A stretch of DNA of 64,000 bases from Castellaniella sp035707805 (GCA_035707805.1 DASSTS010000002.1:1-64000), one strand, 5' to 3'. Positions 40,983-49,236 are shown, counted from the first letter of the stretch. Numbers and translations are program-made. Notes: generated by a model not told the origin, from the letters alone.

Positions 40983-41738
40983 TCAGGGGAGACTGCCGGC
41001 GCAATCCATGATGAGCTTGATGCTGGGCATGGCCCGGGCGGCGATATCCGGCTTGTCCATGGCGTAATCCAGGTTTCTGCAGGCGATCTCCACGTGTTCT
41101 TCGCCCAGCGCTTGCGCCCGCGTGCCCTGGCCGCGTTCAATGGCCTGGACGATGGCGTGGTGCTGGTAATGGGCGAGACGCATCCACTGCGAGCCGCTGT
41201 CCATGGACGACTGCATGGGCAGCATGGCGCTTGGGGCCGCAAAGGCGTGTGAGACCAGTGAGTCCATGACCCGCTTGAGCACCTGATTGCCGCAGTTGTC
41301 GACGATGAGGCGGTGGAGCTGGTCGTTCATTTCGACATAGGCTGCATAGTCATCCAGGCCCATTTCCGCCTTGTCGACGATCTCGTCGCCTTTGTCGAGA
41401 CAATCACGAAGGCTTTCCAGCACCCGGCGCGGCACACCCTGCTCGGCCAGGGTGCGAGCCGCAAAGCCCTCTATCACGCCGCGCATGCGGATGGCATCGG
41501 CGACCTCCTTGGGGGTGAAGCGGCGCATCTGGTATCCGCCCCCGAGGGAGGGCTCTATCAGGCCTTCATATTCCAGACTGCCCAGTGCGAGCCGCACGGG
41601 AGTGCGGGAAACGCCCAGGCGCTCTGCCAGCGGTATCTCGGCGAGCCGTTCGCCGGGGGCGAAGCCGCCCTTGAGGATCAGGTCCCGTAGTTGAACCAGT
41701 ACGCGAGACTGTTGTGAGCTCATGCCGGAAGAAGTCAT
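40983..41738 (-). CDS. GntR family transcriptional regulator, FadR/FCD subfamily, last gene of the amine-oxygenase cassette
   Basis: About 251 residues from ATG 41738 (MTSSGMSSQQSRVLVQLRDL); GTG 41750 and ATG 41723 are alternatives. An N-terminal winged helix (GGFAPGERLAEIPLAERLGV, SRTPVRLALGSLEYEGLIE) is followed by the all-helical FCD effector domain (FTPKEVADAIRMRGVIEGFA, with later histidines in LHRLIV and HYQHHAIV that probably bind a metal and carboxylate ligand). It lies 128 bp after the binding-protein stop, on the same strand. Inference: it senses the pathway substrate or product and acts at the palindromes upstream of the oxygenase gene at 48237-48433. Confidence 0.92.
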   Translation of the reverse strand: MTSSGMSSQQSRVLVQLRDLILKGGFAPGERLAEIPLAERLGVSRTPVRLALGSLEYEGLIEPSLGGGYQMRRFTPKEVADAIRMRGVIEGFAARTLAEQGVPRRVLESLRDCLDKGDEIVDKAEMGLDDYAAYVEMNDQLHRLIVDNCGNQVLKRVMDSLVSHAFAAPSAMLPMQSSMDSGSQWMRLAHYQHHAIVQAIERGQGTRAQALGEEHVEIACRNLDYAMDKPDIAARAMPSIKLIMDCAGSLP

Positions 41739-41866
41739 GGGTTGATGCACCCCCGATTCTAACTGAACGCTGATCCGGAGGTTCGCATCCGCCCGGGCTG
41801 CGGCCCTGCGGAAATCGGCACGAGACAGCGCCTCATGACGAGGCGGCTGCCTTTGTGAAATTGGAT

Positions 41867-43045
41867 TTATTTCTTGCCGGGATCCTTGACGGCCGCGACC
41901 TGGTCGAATTCCACGTTCTGCAACAGCCCGTCCACGCGTTTTACTTCGCGGATGTACACCGTCTGGATGATGTCGCGGGTATCAGGGTCGATTTCGACAG
42001 GACCGCGCGGGCTGATCCACTTCATGCCTTTTACCGCGTCGATGAATGCATCGCCCTGTGCGTTTCCCTTGGTTTGCTCGAGCGCCTTGTAAATCAGGTG
42101 CATGCCGTCATATCCGGCTACTGCCTGGAAATTGGGGCGGTCCTTGGGAAAGAGTTTGGCATAGGTCGTCTTGAACTTGGCGTTTTCCGGAGAGACATGG
42201 GCTTCGGAATAATGGTCGGAGGTAATCATGCCGATGGCGCTGTCGCCCATGGCGTCGAGCACGTCTTCGTCGGTGACGTCTCCGGTGGCCAGGGCTTTGA
42301 TCCCGGCATCGTAGAGGCCGCGTTCTTTATAGCCTTTGGCCAAGGCAATGCCGGGCTCTCCGTTGGGTACGAACATGAATACCGCATCGGGATGACCGTC
42401 CTTGATCCGCTGGAGATAGGGAGCGTAATCGATGGTCTTGACCGGGGTTCTGATGGCCTCTGAAACCTCGCCGCCCAAGGCTGTGAAGGTCTCTTTGAAT
42501 TGCTTCTCCGCATCGTGGCCCGGACCGTAATCGGCCACCAGCGTATAGGCTTTTCGAATGCCGTTATCGTAGGCCCATTGCGCCATGGGGGCCGTGTTCT
42601 GGGCCAGCGTCATCGAAACACGGGTGATATAGGGCGATTTTTCCGTGATGGACGAGGTTGCCGCATTGAGGATGATCATCGGTGTCTTGGTCTGGATCGT
42701 CAGCGGCGCCGATGCAAAAGCGTTGGGGGTCAGCGCGTAGCCTGCCAGGATGTCGACCTTGTCCTGTGTCAGCAATTGCTGCGACAGGCGTTTTGCCAGC
42801 GCGGGATCGATGCCGGTGTCATCCTTGTAGATCAGCTCGATCTTCCGGCCCGCCACGGTGTCGCCGTGTTCCTGCAGGTAGACGTCGATGCCGTGCTTGA
42901 TCTGTTTGCCATAGGACGCGAAAGGCCCGGACAGGGGCATGACGACGCCGATCGTCACGGTGTCTATGCTCTTGGCGCTTGCCAGACTGGTAGCACAGAG
43001 GCCTGCGACCAGGGTCATGGATGTCAGAAATTTGGAATACTTCAT
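41867..43045 (-). CDS. Periplasmic substrate-binding protein of the branched-chain amino acid (Leu/Ile/Val) ABC family, orphan
   Basis: 392 residues. Signal peptide KYSKFLTSMTLVAGLCATSL ending ASA-KS near residue 24, then a type I periplasmic-binding fold (TVTIGVVMPLSGPFASYGKQ, PALAKRLSQQLLTQDKVDIL, YTLVADYGPGHDAEKQFKET, AVAGYDGMHLIYKALE). No permease or ATPase gene lies in the cassette, so it must borrow a transporter encoded elsewhere or act as a sensor. The family often binds amino acids, amides and aromatic acids. It is 87 bp downstream of the amidotransferase; AGGAGGAG precedes its ATG. Confidence 0.93.
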   Translation of the reverse strand: MKYSKFLTSMTLVAGLCATSLASAKSIDTVTIGVVMPLSGPFASYGKQIKHGIDVYLQEHGDTVAGRKIELIYKDDTGIDPALAKRLSQQLLTQDKVDILAGYALTPNAFASAPLTIQTKTPMIILNAATSSITEKSPYITRVSMTLAQNTAPMAQWAYDNGIRKAYTLVADYGPGHDAEKQFKETFTALGGEVSEAIRTPVKTIDYAPYLQRIKDGHPDAVFMFVPNGEPGIALAKGYKERGLYDAGIKALATGDVTDEDVLDAMGDSAIGMITSDHYSEAHVSPENAKFKTTYAKLFPKDRPNFQAVAGYDGMHLIYKALEQTKGNAQGDAFIDAVKGMKWISPRGPVEIDPDTRDIIQTVYIREVKRVDGLLQNVEFDQVAAVKDPGKK

Positions 43046-43132
43046 GAAACGACTCCTCCTTTGTGTGGACTTCAGGGTTTGAAGCCTGTTGTGGTGGTTC
43101 TGGTGGTTCCGGGGATTTGCGGGCGTCGGGAT

Positions 43133-43858
43133 TCAGGTGTGGCTGATTCCTTTCACCCAGCGTGCGTAAAGCCTGCAGAGGACGGACTTCATGGTCGCCG
43201 TTCTTGAATCCAGTGACTTCAAGAGGTCGTCCGGGTCGCTGACGGATGGGTTTTTCAGGCCGAATTGCTTGAGAAGCTGGTGGCCGTTTTTCTCGAAGGA
43301 AAGGTGAATCAACTCCGGGGTCATCTCGAAGTGAGACTGGACCAGCAGGTGCCGGTCTTTGGCAATGAAGGCCTGGCTGTCGCAGTGGCCGGCGGTGGCG
43401 ATTTGCGCGGTGCCGGCGGGCATGTCGAAGGTGTCCTGGTGCCACTGGAACGTCAGGATGTTCTGCCCCGCAAATTCCTGCCACCATTCGCGTGAGACCG
43501 CATCGCTGCCGGTCTGGATGCTCTGCCATCCGATCTCGGCTTGGCGGTGTTTGAACGCCCGTCCGCCGAGTGCCGTGGCCAGCAATTGGCTTCCGAGGCA
43601 GTGCCCCGCCAGCGGGAGGCCGCGGGCATCGGCCTCGCGCATCAAGGCAATCTCTTGCTCGATCCAGGGCAGCGCGTCATGCACCCCCATGGAGCCGCCC
43701 ATGAACACCAGCCCCCCGTAGGCGGCGCAGGTCGGCGGGACCGGCGCCCCATCCATGATCGGGATGATTTCCACCGTCTGCCCCAGCGACTGAAGGATGT
43801 CGGTGATGGTGCCCGGCGCCCCGACGCGGGTGTGCTGGAAGATTGCAATGGGTTTCAT
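43133..43858 (-). CDS. Class I glutamine amidotransferase-like hydrolase
   Basis: 241 residues from ATG 43858, which overlaps the reductase stop as ATGA. The fold is that of the GMP-synthase-type amidotransferase domain. The nucleophile is C87 in LAGHCLGSQL, and the partner His-x-Glu pair is H176/E178 in VQSHFEMT; H140 in FQWHQDTFDMP is the accessory histidine. Known: enzymes of this family hydrolyse gamma-glutamyl amides (PuuD in putrescine breakdown; TdnT/AtdA2 in aniline clusters). Inference: it removes or limits the gamma-glutamyl group added by the neighbouring glutamine-synthetase-like enzyme. A longer open frame upstream is a shadow of the reductase. Confidence 0.9.
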   Translation of the reverse strand: MKPIAIFQHTRVGAPGTITDILQSLGQTVEIIPIMDGAPVPPTCAAYGGLVFMGGSMGVHDALPWIEQEIALMREADARGLPLAGHCLGSQLLATALGGRAFKHRQAEIGWQSIQTGSDAVSREWWQEFAGQNILTFQWHQDTFDMPAGTAQIATAGHCDSQAFIAKDRHLLVQSHFEMTPELIHLSFEKNGHQLLKQFGLKNPSVSDPDDLLKSLDSRTATMKSVLCRLYARWVKGISHT

Positions 43859-45087
43859 AGATGCTTTAATTCGATGTCCGGATTGGCCAGCAGTGCACGA
43901 TCCACTCGTTGTCCGGCCTGAATGAGTTTTCGGCTCTGGATATGGTCGGCCGGGCGATTCACGGAATGACAGGCGGCGATCCGGTGGTCCCGGAGATAAA
44001 ACACGCTGAATCGCCTGGTTTGCATATCGCCGCGCACGACGATGTCGTCGCCTGTCATGGCCAGGCCGGCCATCTGAAGCTTGATGTCGTATTGGTCGCT
44101 CCAGAACCAAGGTATCCCCGTGAACGGCTGGGGTGAGCCGATCAGCAGGCTGGCCAGCGCCCTGGCGCCGTCATTGGCGGCCTGCACGGACTCGAGACGC
44201 GCACGGCTGGGGCCACCGGGAAACGCGGGCAGCGCCATATTGGCGACATCGCCGATGGCATAGATATCGGGTTTGTCGGTCCGTCCGCAGCCATCCACCA
44301 GAATGCCGTTCTCACAGGCGACGCCGGCTTGGGCGGCCAGTTCCGTATTGGGTATGACCCCCACTCCCTGGATGACAAGGTCGCAGGGCAGCGGGTCGCC
44401 CTCGGACAAGGCGACCGCTTGTACGGCGCCCATGGCCCCCTGGATTGCCTGGACCTGGCAATCGAGGCGAATGTCCACGCCATGCGCGCGGTGTAGCTGC
44501 ATGAGGTAGTCCGACATGAGCGGAGGCAGACTGCGGGCCAGCAATCGGGGTTGGCTTTCCAGGACGGTGACCGAAAGCCCTCGCTGGGCGATGGCGGAAG
44601 CCAGTTCCAGGCCGATGAATCCGCCGCCTACGACGCACACCCGGGAGGCGTGCTCGAGTGCCGCGGAAAGCCTGGTCGCATCGTTCAGCGTACGCAGGCT
44701 GTGTACACCGTCCAGGTCGACGCCGGGCGCCGACAGGATCCGGGCCCGTGCGCCCGTGGCCAGTACGAGCTTGTCGTAGCCGATCCACGGGCCGTCGCCG
44801 AGGCGGATCTGCCTGGTTTCGGTGTTCACCGAGGTCACATGGGCGCCAAGCCGCAAGTCGACGTCATGCTGCTTGAAGTAATCCGGACCCCGCAGGGCGA
44901 GGCTGTCGGCCGTCGCCTTGCCGGTCATCAAGGTCTTGGACAAGGGAGGCCGCTGATAGGGGAAATGGGGCTCATCACTGATCAAGGTGATGGGTTCGGC
45001 GTATCCCGACTCGCGCAATCGAACCGCGAGCTGAGTCCCCGCATGGGAGGCGCCGACGATGACCAGGGGACGATCGGGGGCGCTCAA
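43855..45087 (-). CDS. NAD(P)H-dependent ferredoxin reductase (FAD, BphA4/putidaredoxin-reductase type)
   Basis: 410 residues from a TTG start at 45087 that overlaps the ferredoxin stop (TTGA); GGAG lies 8 bases upstream. It reads SAPDRPLVIVGASHAGTQLA (FAD dinucleotide fold), then RPPLSKTLMTG, the NAD fold VVGGGFIGLELASAIAQRGL, and IYAIGDVANM near the C-terminus (second FAD contact). It passes electrons from NAD(P)H to the ferredoxin encoded immediately upstream and so to the Rieske oxygenase. The unusual TTG start and the two 4-base overlaps indicate tight translational coupling of ferredoxin, reductase and amidotransferase. Confidence 0.92.
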   Translation of the reverse strand: MSAPDRPLVIVGASHAGTQLAVRLRESGYAEPITLISDEPHFPYQRPPLSKTLMTGKATADSLALRGPDYFKQHDVDLRLGAHVTSVNTETRQIRLGDGPWIGYDKLVLATGARARILSAPGVDLDGVHSLRTLNDATRLSAALEHASRVCVVGGGFIGLELASAIAQRGLSVTVLESQPRLLARSLPPLMSDYLMQLHRAHGVDIRLDCQVQAIQGAMGAVQAVALSEGDPLPCDLVIQGVGVIPNTELAAQAGVACENGILVDGCGRTDKPDIYAIGDVANMALPAFPGGPSRARLESVQAANDGARALASLLIGSPQPFTGIPWFWSDQYDIKLQMAGLAMTGDDIVVRGDMQTRRFSVFYLRDHRIAACHSVNRPADHIQSRKLIQAGQRVDRALLANPDIELKHL

Positions 45088-45407
45088 ATCTGCGTCTCCG
45101 GGATCTGAACGACGATGCCATCGAGGGCGTCGCTCATGCTGAGCTGGCAGCTGAGGCGGCTGTTGGGGCGACGCTCTGCCGCGGTGCCGTCCAGCAGCTC
45201 GTCTTCCATCGCGTCGGGCGGCGGCAGGAGTCCCATGAAAGCTTCGGACACGTACACGTGGCAGGTCGCACACGAGCAGCTTCCGCCGCATTCGGCCTCG
45301 ATGCCGTCGACGTTATTCAGGATGGCGGCCTCCATGATGCTGGTGCCGTTCTGGGAGTCCACCTGTTTGATGGTTTCGTCTTTGAGTACGTAGTTGATGG
45401 TGGGCAT
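45084..45407 (-). CDS. [2Fe-2S] ferredoxin, adrenodoxin/putidaredoxin type
   Basis: 107 residues. The cluster motif C40-x5-C46-x2-C49 (ECGGSCSCATCHVYV) plus C87 in SRLSCQLS is that of the vertebrate/putidaredoxin type, not the plant type and not a Rieske ferredoxin. An extra cysteine, C44, sits within the loop. Such ferredoxins serve some three-component Rieske oxygenases (dicamba O-demethylase is a known case). It is 9 bp downstream of the glutamine-synthetase-like gene and overlaps the reductase. Confidence 0.95.
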   Translation of the reverse strand: MPTINYVLKDETIKQVDSQNGTSIMEAAILNNVDGIEAECGGSCSCATCHVYVSEAFMGLLPPPDAMEDELLDGTAAERRPNSRLSCQLSMSDALDGIVVQIPETQI

Positions 45408-45416
45408 GGTGCCTCC

Positions 45417-46856
45417 CTAGAACATTTCAAAATACTCACGCTGCTCCCAGTCGCTGACCTGGAGGTTGAAGCGCGCGATTTCTTCCGTTTTGATGTAGCA
45501 AAAATACTCAAGGAACCGCTCGCCCATTTTTTGCTGGAACAGAGGGCTCTGTCGCAGCAGGACGATCGCGTCCGCCAATGAGCGTGGCAAAGGTACGGCG
45601 GGTGTTTCATAGGGCTGGTCGGCGGACGGGCCGGGATCCAGCCGCCGCTCGATGCCATCCAGGCCGGAAAAAATCTGGGCGGCGAAATAAAGGTAAGGGT
45701 TGGCGGCCGGCTCCCCCGCCCGATTCTCGATGCGGGTCGCGGCCTGGCCCATGCCGCCCAGGACGCGCAGCAGGGCGCCCCGGTTGTCGCGCGCCCAGTT
45801 TGCGCGGTCGGGGGCAAGCGAGTGCGGACGGTATCTCCGATAGCCGTTGATGGTGGGGCACGCAAAGGCGGAGGCTGCGGGCGCATGCTGCATCAGGCCG
45901 GCCAGATAATGCTGTCCGAGCGGACTGAGTGCCTGGTCCGGCTGATCCGGCACGAACACATTGCGGCCATCGGTCGAGCTTCGGAGGGATTGATGCAGAT
46001 GCCATCCGCTGGACATGACATTGGGAATCCGGGGCCGGCACATGAACGTGGCATGGTATCCGTGACGCTGGCAGACCTGTTTGACCGCATTGCGCAGGAT
46101 CACCATGTTGTCCGCGGCGATCAGACCTTCTTCCGGACCGAAGACCAGTTCGAATTGACTGGGACCGAACTCGATCTCGATGGAGGTCAAAGGCAGACCC
46201 AGTTCCTGTATGGCGGCCCTCAGCCGGTCCAGAATCGGCTCGGCCGCGTCGTAGCGCAATTCGGTCAGGTATTGATAGCCGTGGTTCAAGGCAAGCACGT
46301 CAGGCGGGGTGCCGGGCTGGCCGCTGTCCGACAGACGCAGATTGGGGTCATCCAGTTTGAAGATGTGGCATTCGACCTCCAGGCCGGCAACAAAGCGCAG
46401 CTTCTTTGCTGCCAGCTCGTCCAGTGCCTTCTTCAGCAGGCCCCGCGTACCGAACGGCGAGGGGAGGCCATCTGCGGAGTAGGCGTCGCACAGCACCCAG
46501 GCGGTGCGCCTGGCCCAGGGCAGCACACGAAAGGTGGTCGGGTCCGCGACAATGGTGAAGTCGGACGCCCCCTGCAGGGGAAACGGGGTGTCCGGACACG
46601 CCTGGGAGAAGACTGGGAAAACGGTTTTGTGCGAGGTGTCCTTGCCCAGCAGGGTCGAGGTCAGATTGACCCCGCCATAGAGCACGTCACAGGCCGCGGA
46701 TGCGGTGATGGTTTTGCCGCGCAGCAATCCATGCTGGTCGGGCCACATGAACCGCACGACGTCGAATTCATCGGATCGGATGCGTCGCACCCATTCTTCC
46801 GCGCACGCATGCTGGAGATCCGTCCAGGCCTGGGCACGATCAATGAAGCTTTTCAT
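45417..46856 (-). CDS. Glutamine-synthetase-like gamma-glutamyl amine ligase
   Basis: 479 residues. Glutamine synthetase fold of the PuuA/TdnQ/IpuC branch. Beta-grasp N-terminus with VRFMWPDQHGLLRGKTI, metal-site motif GLEVECHIFK, IEFGPSQFELVF, SSGWHLHQSL (the GxxxHxHxS region of ligases) and the nucleotide/glutamate loop NGYRRYRPHSLAPDRANWARDN in two parts. Known: members join glutamate to amines (putrescine, isopropylamine, aniline) using ATP. Inference: it activates the amine substrate of this cassette before oxygenation, as in aniline degradation. True glutamine synthetase is unlikely given the sequence branch and the neighbours. 12 bp after the oxygenase. Confidence 0.9.
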   Translation of the reverse strand: MKSFIDRAQAWTDLQHACAEEWVRRIRSDEFDVVRFMWPDQHGLLRGKTITASAACDVLYGGVNLTSTLLGKDTSHKTVFPVFSQACPDTPFPLQGASDFTIVADPTTFRVLPWARRTAWVLCDAYSADGLPSPFGTRGLLKKALDELAAKKLRFVAGLEVECHIFKLDDPNLRLSDSGQPGTPPDVLALNHGYQYLTELRYDAAEPILDRLRAAIQELGLPLTSIEIEFGPSQFELVFGPEEGLIAADNMVILRNAVKQVCQRHGYHATFMCRPRIPNVMSSGWHLHQSLRSSTDGRNVFVPDQPDQALSPLGQHYLAGLMQHAPAASAFACPTINGYRRYRPHSLAPDRANWARDNRGALLRVLGGMGQAATRIENRAGEPAANPYLYFAAQIFSGLDGIERRLDPGPSADQPYETPAVPLPRSLADAIVLLRQSPLFQQKMGERFLEYFCYIKTEEIARFNLQVSDWEQREYFEMF

Positions 46857-46868
46857 GACATGGGCTCG

Positions 46869-48191
46869 TCAGGCTGTGGCGTTGTTCTTTCCCCAGGGGG
46901 CGGAGGCTCTGCGCGCCCGGTCGGTCTTTTCGCAATAGCTGCCGACCTCGTCGTTTGACGCCACGCCGTCGATCGCTGCCGGTCCGGTCAGTGCTCGCGC
47001 CTGTTGCTCGTCGATCAGCATCGGTGCGGTGCCGCCTGCCGCCACACTGTCCATGGCGGACAGCAACATGCGACGATAGGTCAGGATCGCCTTGTCGGTA
47101 GTGCCCAGGTGTTCGCGCGTCCGGTCCTGGATCGGTCCCATGGATTCACAGGCCCACTGGTCATGGACATTGATGTCGCTGCCCATGCCTGTGTAGGTTT
47201 GCGTGGCCTGCTCCTCGACGCTGTAGCCGTAGTCGTTGCGCTTGTTCTTGCGCGAGGTATAAAGGGGCAGTTCGATGGTCTGCAGCCGTTGGGCGCGCAT
47301 CTGGTCCTTGTCGACGGCCTCCCCGAAGCTGGTAAAGATGGCGAACCAATACGAATGCGTGTCGTCCACCGGTACATGCCACTGGGTGATCGTCATTTCG
47401 CTGCTCATGGGGATCACGAAGGCCTGCGGGAACATGAGGTTCGTCACCCGGACGTGGGTTTGCGCCTCGGACAGTTTCCGCAAGGTGGTCAGTTGCATGC
47501 CGTAAGGGGTCGTCGCGACCGAGATCTCCGGACAGTCGTATTCGCGCAGCACCTGGGTGATGGCCATCTGGGAGTCTGCCGAATGGCCGCGGAATTGCTT
47601 GCCGTAGCTTTCCTTGGTTTCCTCGTCCTCGAAAAAGCGGTGCAAGAAGGACGCGTGCGCGGGATCGATACCGACTTCCAAGGCTTGCAGCCAATTGCAT
47701 TCCCACAGGCCCTTGAAGGCGAAGGTGTGGGAATCCGGCGCTTCGAAACAGTCGAAATGGGGGAAGGCGGGCGGGGTGCCCTTGCCCAGGTAGGCGAAAA
47801 TGATGCCGCTCTTTTCGACAACCGGGTAGCTGGGCTGGCGGACGCGTGCGCACAGATTGCTGCCAGCCGGCTCTGCCGGGGTTTCCAGGCACTTGCCTTC
47901 GGCGTCGAACAACCATCCATGAAACGCGCAACGCACCCCCGCATTTTCGAGGCGGCCGAATGCGAGATCGGCACCGCGGTGGGGGCACTGACGATCCAGC
48001 ATCCCGAGATTTCCGGATTGATCGCGGAACACGATGTATTGCCCGCCCATCAGTTCAACGGCTTTCAAGGGCCGTGGTCCGTCGAGCTCCTCTGCCAGGA
48101 GCACGGGTTGCCAGTAATGGCGCAGCAGCTGTCCGCCCGGCGTGTTCTCCCCGACCTGCGTCAACTGTTCGTTTTTTTCTGCACTGATCAT
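46869..48191 (-). CDS. Rieske non-heme iron oxygenase, alpha subunit (phthalate/VanA-like, no beta subunit)
   Basis: 440 residues. The Rieske [2Fe-2S] ligands are C69-x-H71 and C88-x2-H91 (CPHRGADLAFGRLENAGVRC). The mononuclear iron ligands are D176-x2-H179-x4-H184 region (EVGIDPAHASFLHR), giving the D/H/H pattern with the bridging aspartate. The oxygenase uses O2 and two electrons for hydroxylation or N/O-dealkylation. The alpha-only architecture and separate adrenodoxin-type ferredoxin resemble dicamba O-demethylase-type systems; the paired ligase and amidotransferase resemble aniline dioxygenase clusters. First gene of the cassette; AAAGGA lies 8 bases before ATG. Substrate unknown, inferred to be a gamma-glutamylated amine. 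Confidence 0.93.
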   Translation of the reverse strand: MISAEKNEQLTQVGENTPGGQLLRHYWQPVLLAEELDGPRPLKAVELMGGQYIVFRDQSGNLGMLDRQCPHRGADLAFGRLENAGVRCAFHGWLFDAEGKCLETPAEPAGSNLCARVRQPSYPVVEKSGIIFAYLGKGTPPAFPHFDCFEAPDSHTFAFKGLWECNWLQALEVGIDPAHASFLHRFFEDEETKESYGKQFRGHSADSQMAITQVLREYDCPEISVATTPYGMQLTTLRKLSEAQTHVRVTNLMFPQAFVIPMSSEMTITQWHVPVDDTHSYWFAIFTSFGEAVDKDQMRAQRLQTIELPLYTSRKNKRNDYGYSVEEQATQTYTGMGSDINVHDQWACESMGPIQDRTREHLGTTDKAILTYRRMLLSAMDSVAAGGTAPMLIDEQQARALTGPAAIDGVASNDEVGSYCEKTDRARRASAPWGKNNATA

Positions 48192-48236
48192 GAAAATGTC
48201 CTTTAAAACAATGCCTTATGACCGTTCATCACATCT

Positions 48237-48266
48237 TTGGATTCCATTGGATCCCATTGCATGCAA
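48237..48266. promoter_or_regulatory. Three 10-bp-phased repeats ending in a perfect palindrome, upstream of the oxygenase gene
   Basis: TTGGATTCCA (48237-48246), TTGGATCCCA (48247-48256) and TTGCATGCAA (48257-48266) follow head to tail with exactly one-helical-turn spacing. The third is the centre of the 12-bp palindrome ATTGCATGCAAT (48256-48267). The array lies 46-75 bp before the oxygenase start. Likely regulator-binding array, with the GntR protein as first candidate. Confidence 0.55.
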
Positions 48267-48325
48267 TAGTACAAGCTTCAAATTTATAGATCAATAGAAT
48301 TCTGAGGTCGGCAGGGAAAAAGACA

Positions 48326-48353
48326 AAAAAACTAGGGTATCTCCCTAGTTTTT
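48326..48353 (-). terminator. CTAGGG stem-loop with T-run
   Basis: ACTAGGG (48331-48337) pairs perfectly with CCCTAGT (48343-48349) around TATCT, extended by A-tracts and T-tracts. On the minus strand it ends in seven T residues, a usable rho-independent terminator for the lipoprotein gene. The A/T symmetry could also make it bidirectional. An operator role cannot be excluded. Confidence 0.55.
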
Positions 48354-48421
48354 CAGGTGCATTGACGAGGATTTTTAGGAATGGATGCAGGGATTGGAGG
48401 TGAGACACAACTGCGCCGTTC

Positions 48422-48433
48422 ATTGCATGCAAT
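48422..48433. promoter_or_regulatory. Second copy of the 12-bp palindrome ATTGCATGCAAT
   Basis: Identical to 48256-48267 and 166 bp further upstream of the oxygenase gene, about sixteen helical turns away, so a looped repression complex is conceivable. No third copy was seen near the GntR or binding-protein genes. Confidence 0.5.
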
Positions 48434-48566
48434 GAGCCGGACGTTCCGGCGACCTGGTCTTCTTTTTCAGGAGGATGCGGCATCGCCCCCGCGCCGCCCG
48501 GACGAGCAGGGGGGCGGACAAAGTCTTGGACGACTTCTCGCGCCTGTCGGTTTTGTACGGGGGGCC

Positions 48567-49094
48567 TTACAGCAGCGGCATCAGCCGGTCGCGGTCGTAC
48601 ATGGGGTCCGGCCCCGGGTGGAATTTCGTCACCTGTTCACCCTGCGGACCCATGAATACGTACATCAGCGAATTCCAGGCGTGGTCCTGCTTGTAGCGGT
48701 AGCTCCAGACGATCTGGCGCACGCTGGGCAGGCCGGCCGTGTCGACGATGGCCGGCGGGCCGAATTCGCAGCGGACCTGGGCCGCGGTCCAGGTGCCTTG
48801 CTTGAGGACCTGGAAATGCTCGTCGGTCAGGATCGGCTCGATCCGGCCCACGCGGCCCTGCGTATCGACGGTGGCCGCCCAGGCTTGCTGGCCCATGGGC
48901 TGGCTGGACCAGACCACGCGGTCGTGGCCCTGGCGGTCGGTGCATTGCAGCGTCGGGGCGCCGAACTGCGCCGTCACCTGCGACAGGGGCGTGCCCGGCG
49001 GCGTGGCGGTAAGGTTGGCGCATCCGGCCAGCAGCAGGCCGGCGCCCGTCGCCAGGCAGGCTGGAACGATTCGGGAAAGGATGGAATGCGGCAT
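48567..49094 (-). CDS. Small outer-membrane-type lipoprotein, SmpA/OmlA-like by pattern
   Basis: 175 residues from ATG 49094. N-terminal signal (PHSILSRIVPACLATGAGLL) with the lipobox LLAGC, then VTAQFGAPTLQCTDRQG and RCEFGPPAIVDTAGLP, two similar beta-strand units each with an xFGxP motif, as in SmpA/OmlA-type lipoproteins. Two cysteines (LQCTD, VRCEFG) might form a disulphide. Role unknown. An earlier start at 49124 gives no signal improvement. Confidence 0.82.
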   Translation of the reverse strand: MPHSILSRIVPACLATGAGLLLAGCANLTATPPGTPLSQVTAQFGAPTLQCTDRQGHDRVVWSSQPMGQQAWAATVDTQGRVGRIEPILTDEHFQVLKQGTWTAAQVRCEFGPPAIVDTAGLPSVRQIVWSYRYKQDHAWNSLMYVFMGPQGEQVTKFHPGPDPMYDRDRLMPLL

Positions 49095-49236
49095 GCTGAT
49101 TTCTCGGTCAAAGGGAGGCAACAATCAGCATATCCCGAAAGCCGCCGCGCGTCGCGCGTCGCGCCGCTTGAGAGGTGTCCGGATTCGACAGGCGTGGCCG
49201 GTCTTCAGCCGCGGCATCCCTCCACTCGCAGGCGGC

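Larger units (their letters stand above)
48192..48566. other. Regulatory intergenic region upstream of the amine-oxygenase cassette
   Basis: 375 bp, AT-rich, with no convincing ORF. From right to left on the minus strand: end of the lipoprotein transcript, palindrome copy 2, CTAGGG terminator, phased repeats with palindrome copy 1, and the oxygenase ribosome site. The short open frames in it are overlaps of gene shadows. Confidence 0.6.

Noticed and set aside
48381..48696. Small plus-strand frames opposite the lipoprotein gene and its flank
   Set aside because: No ribosome site, low-complexity Arg-rich translation, and overlap with a good lipoprotein gene on the other strand.
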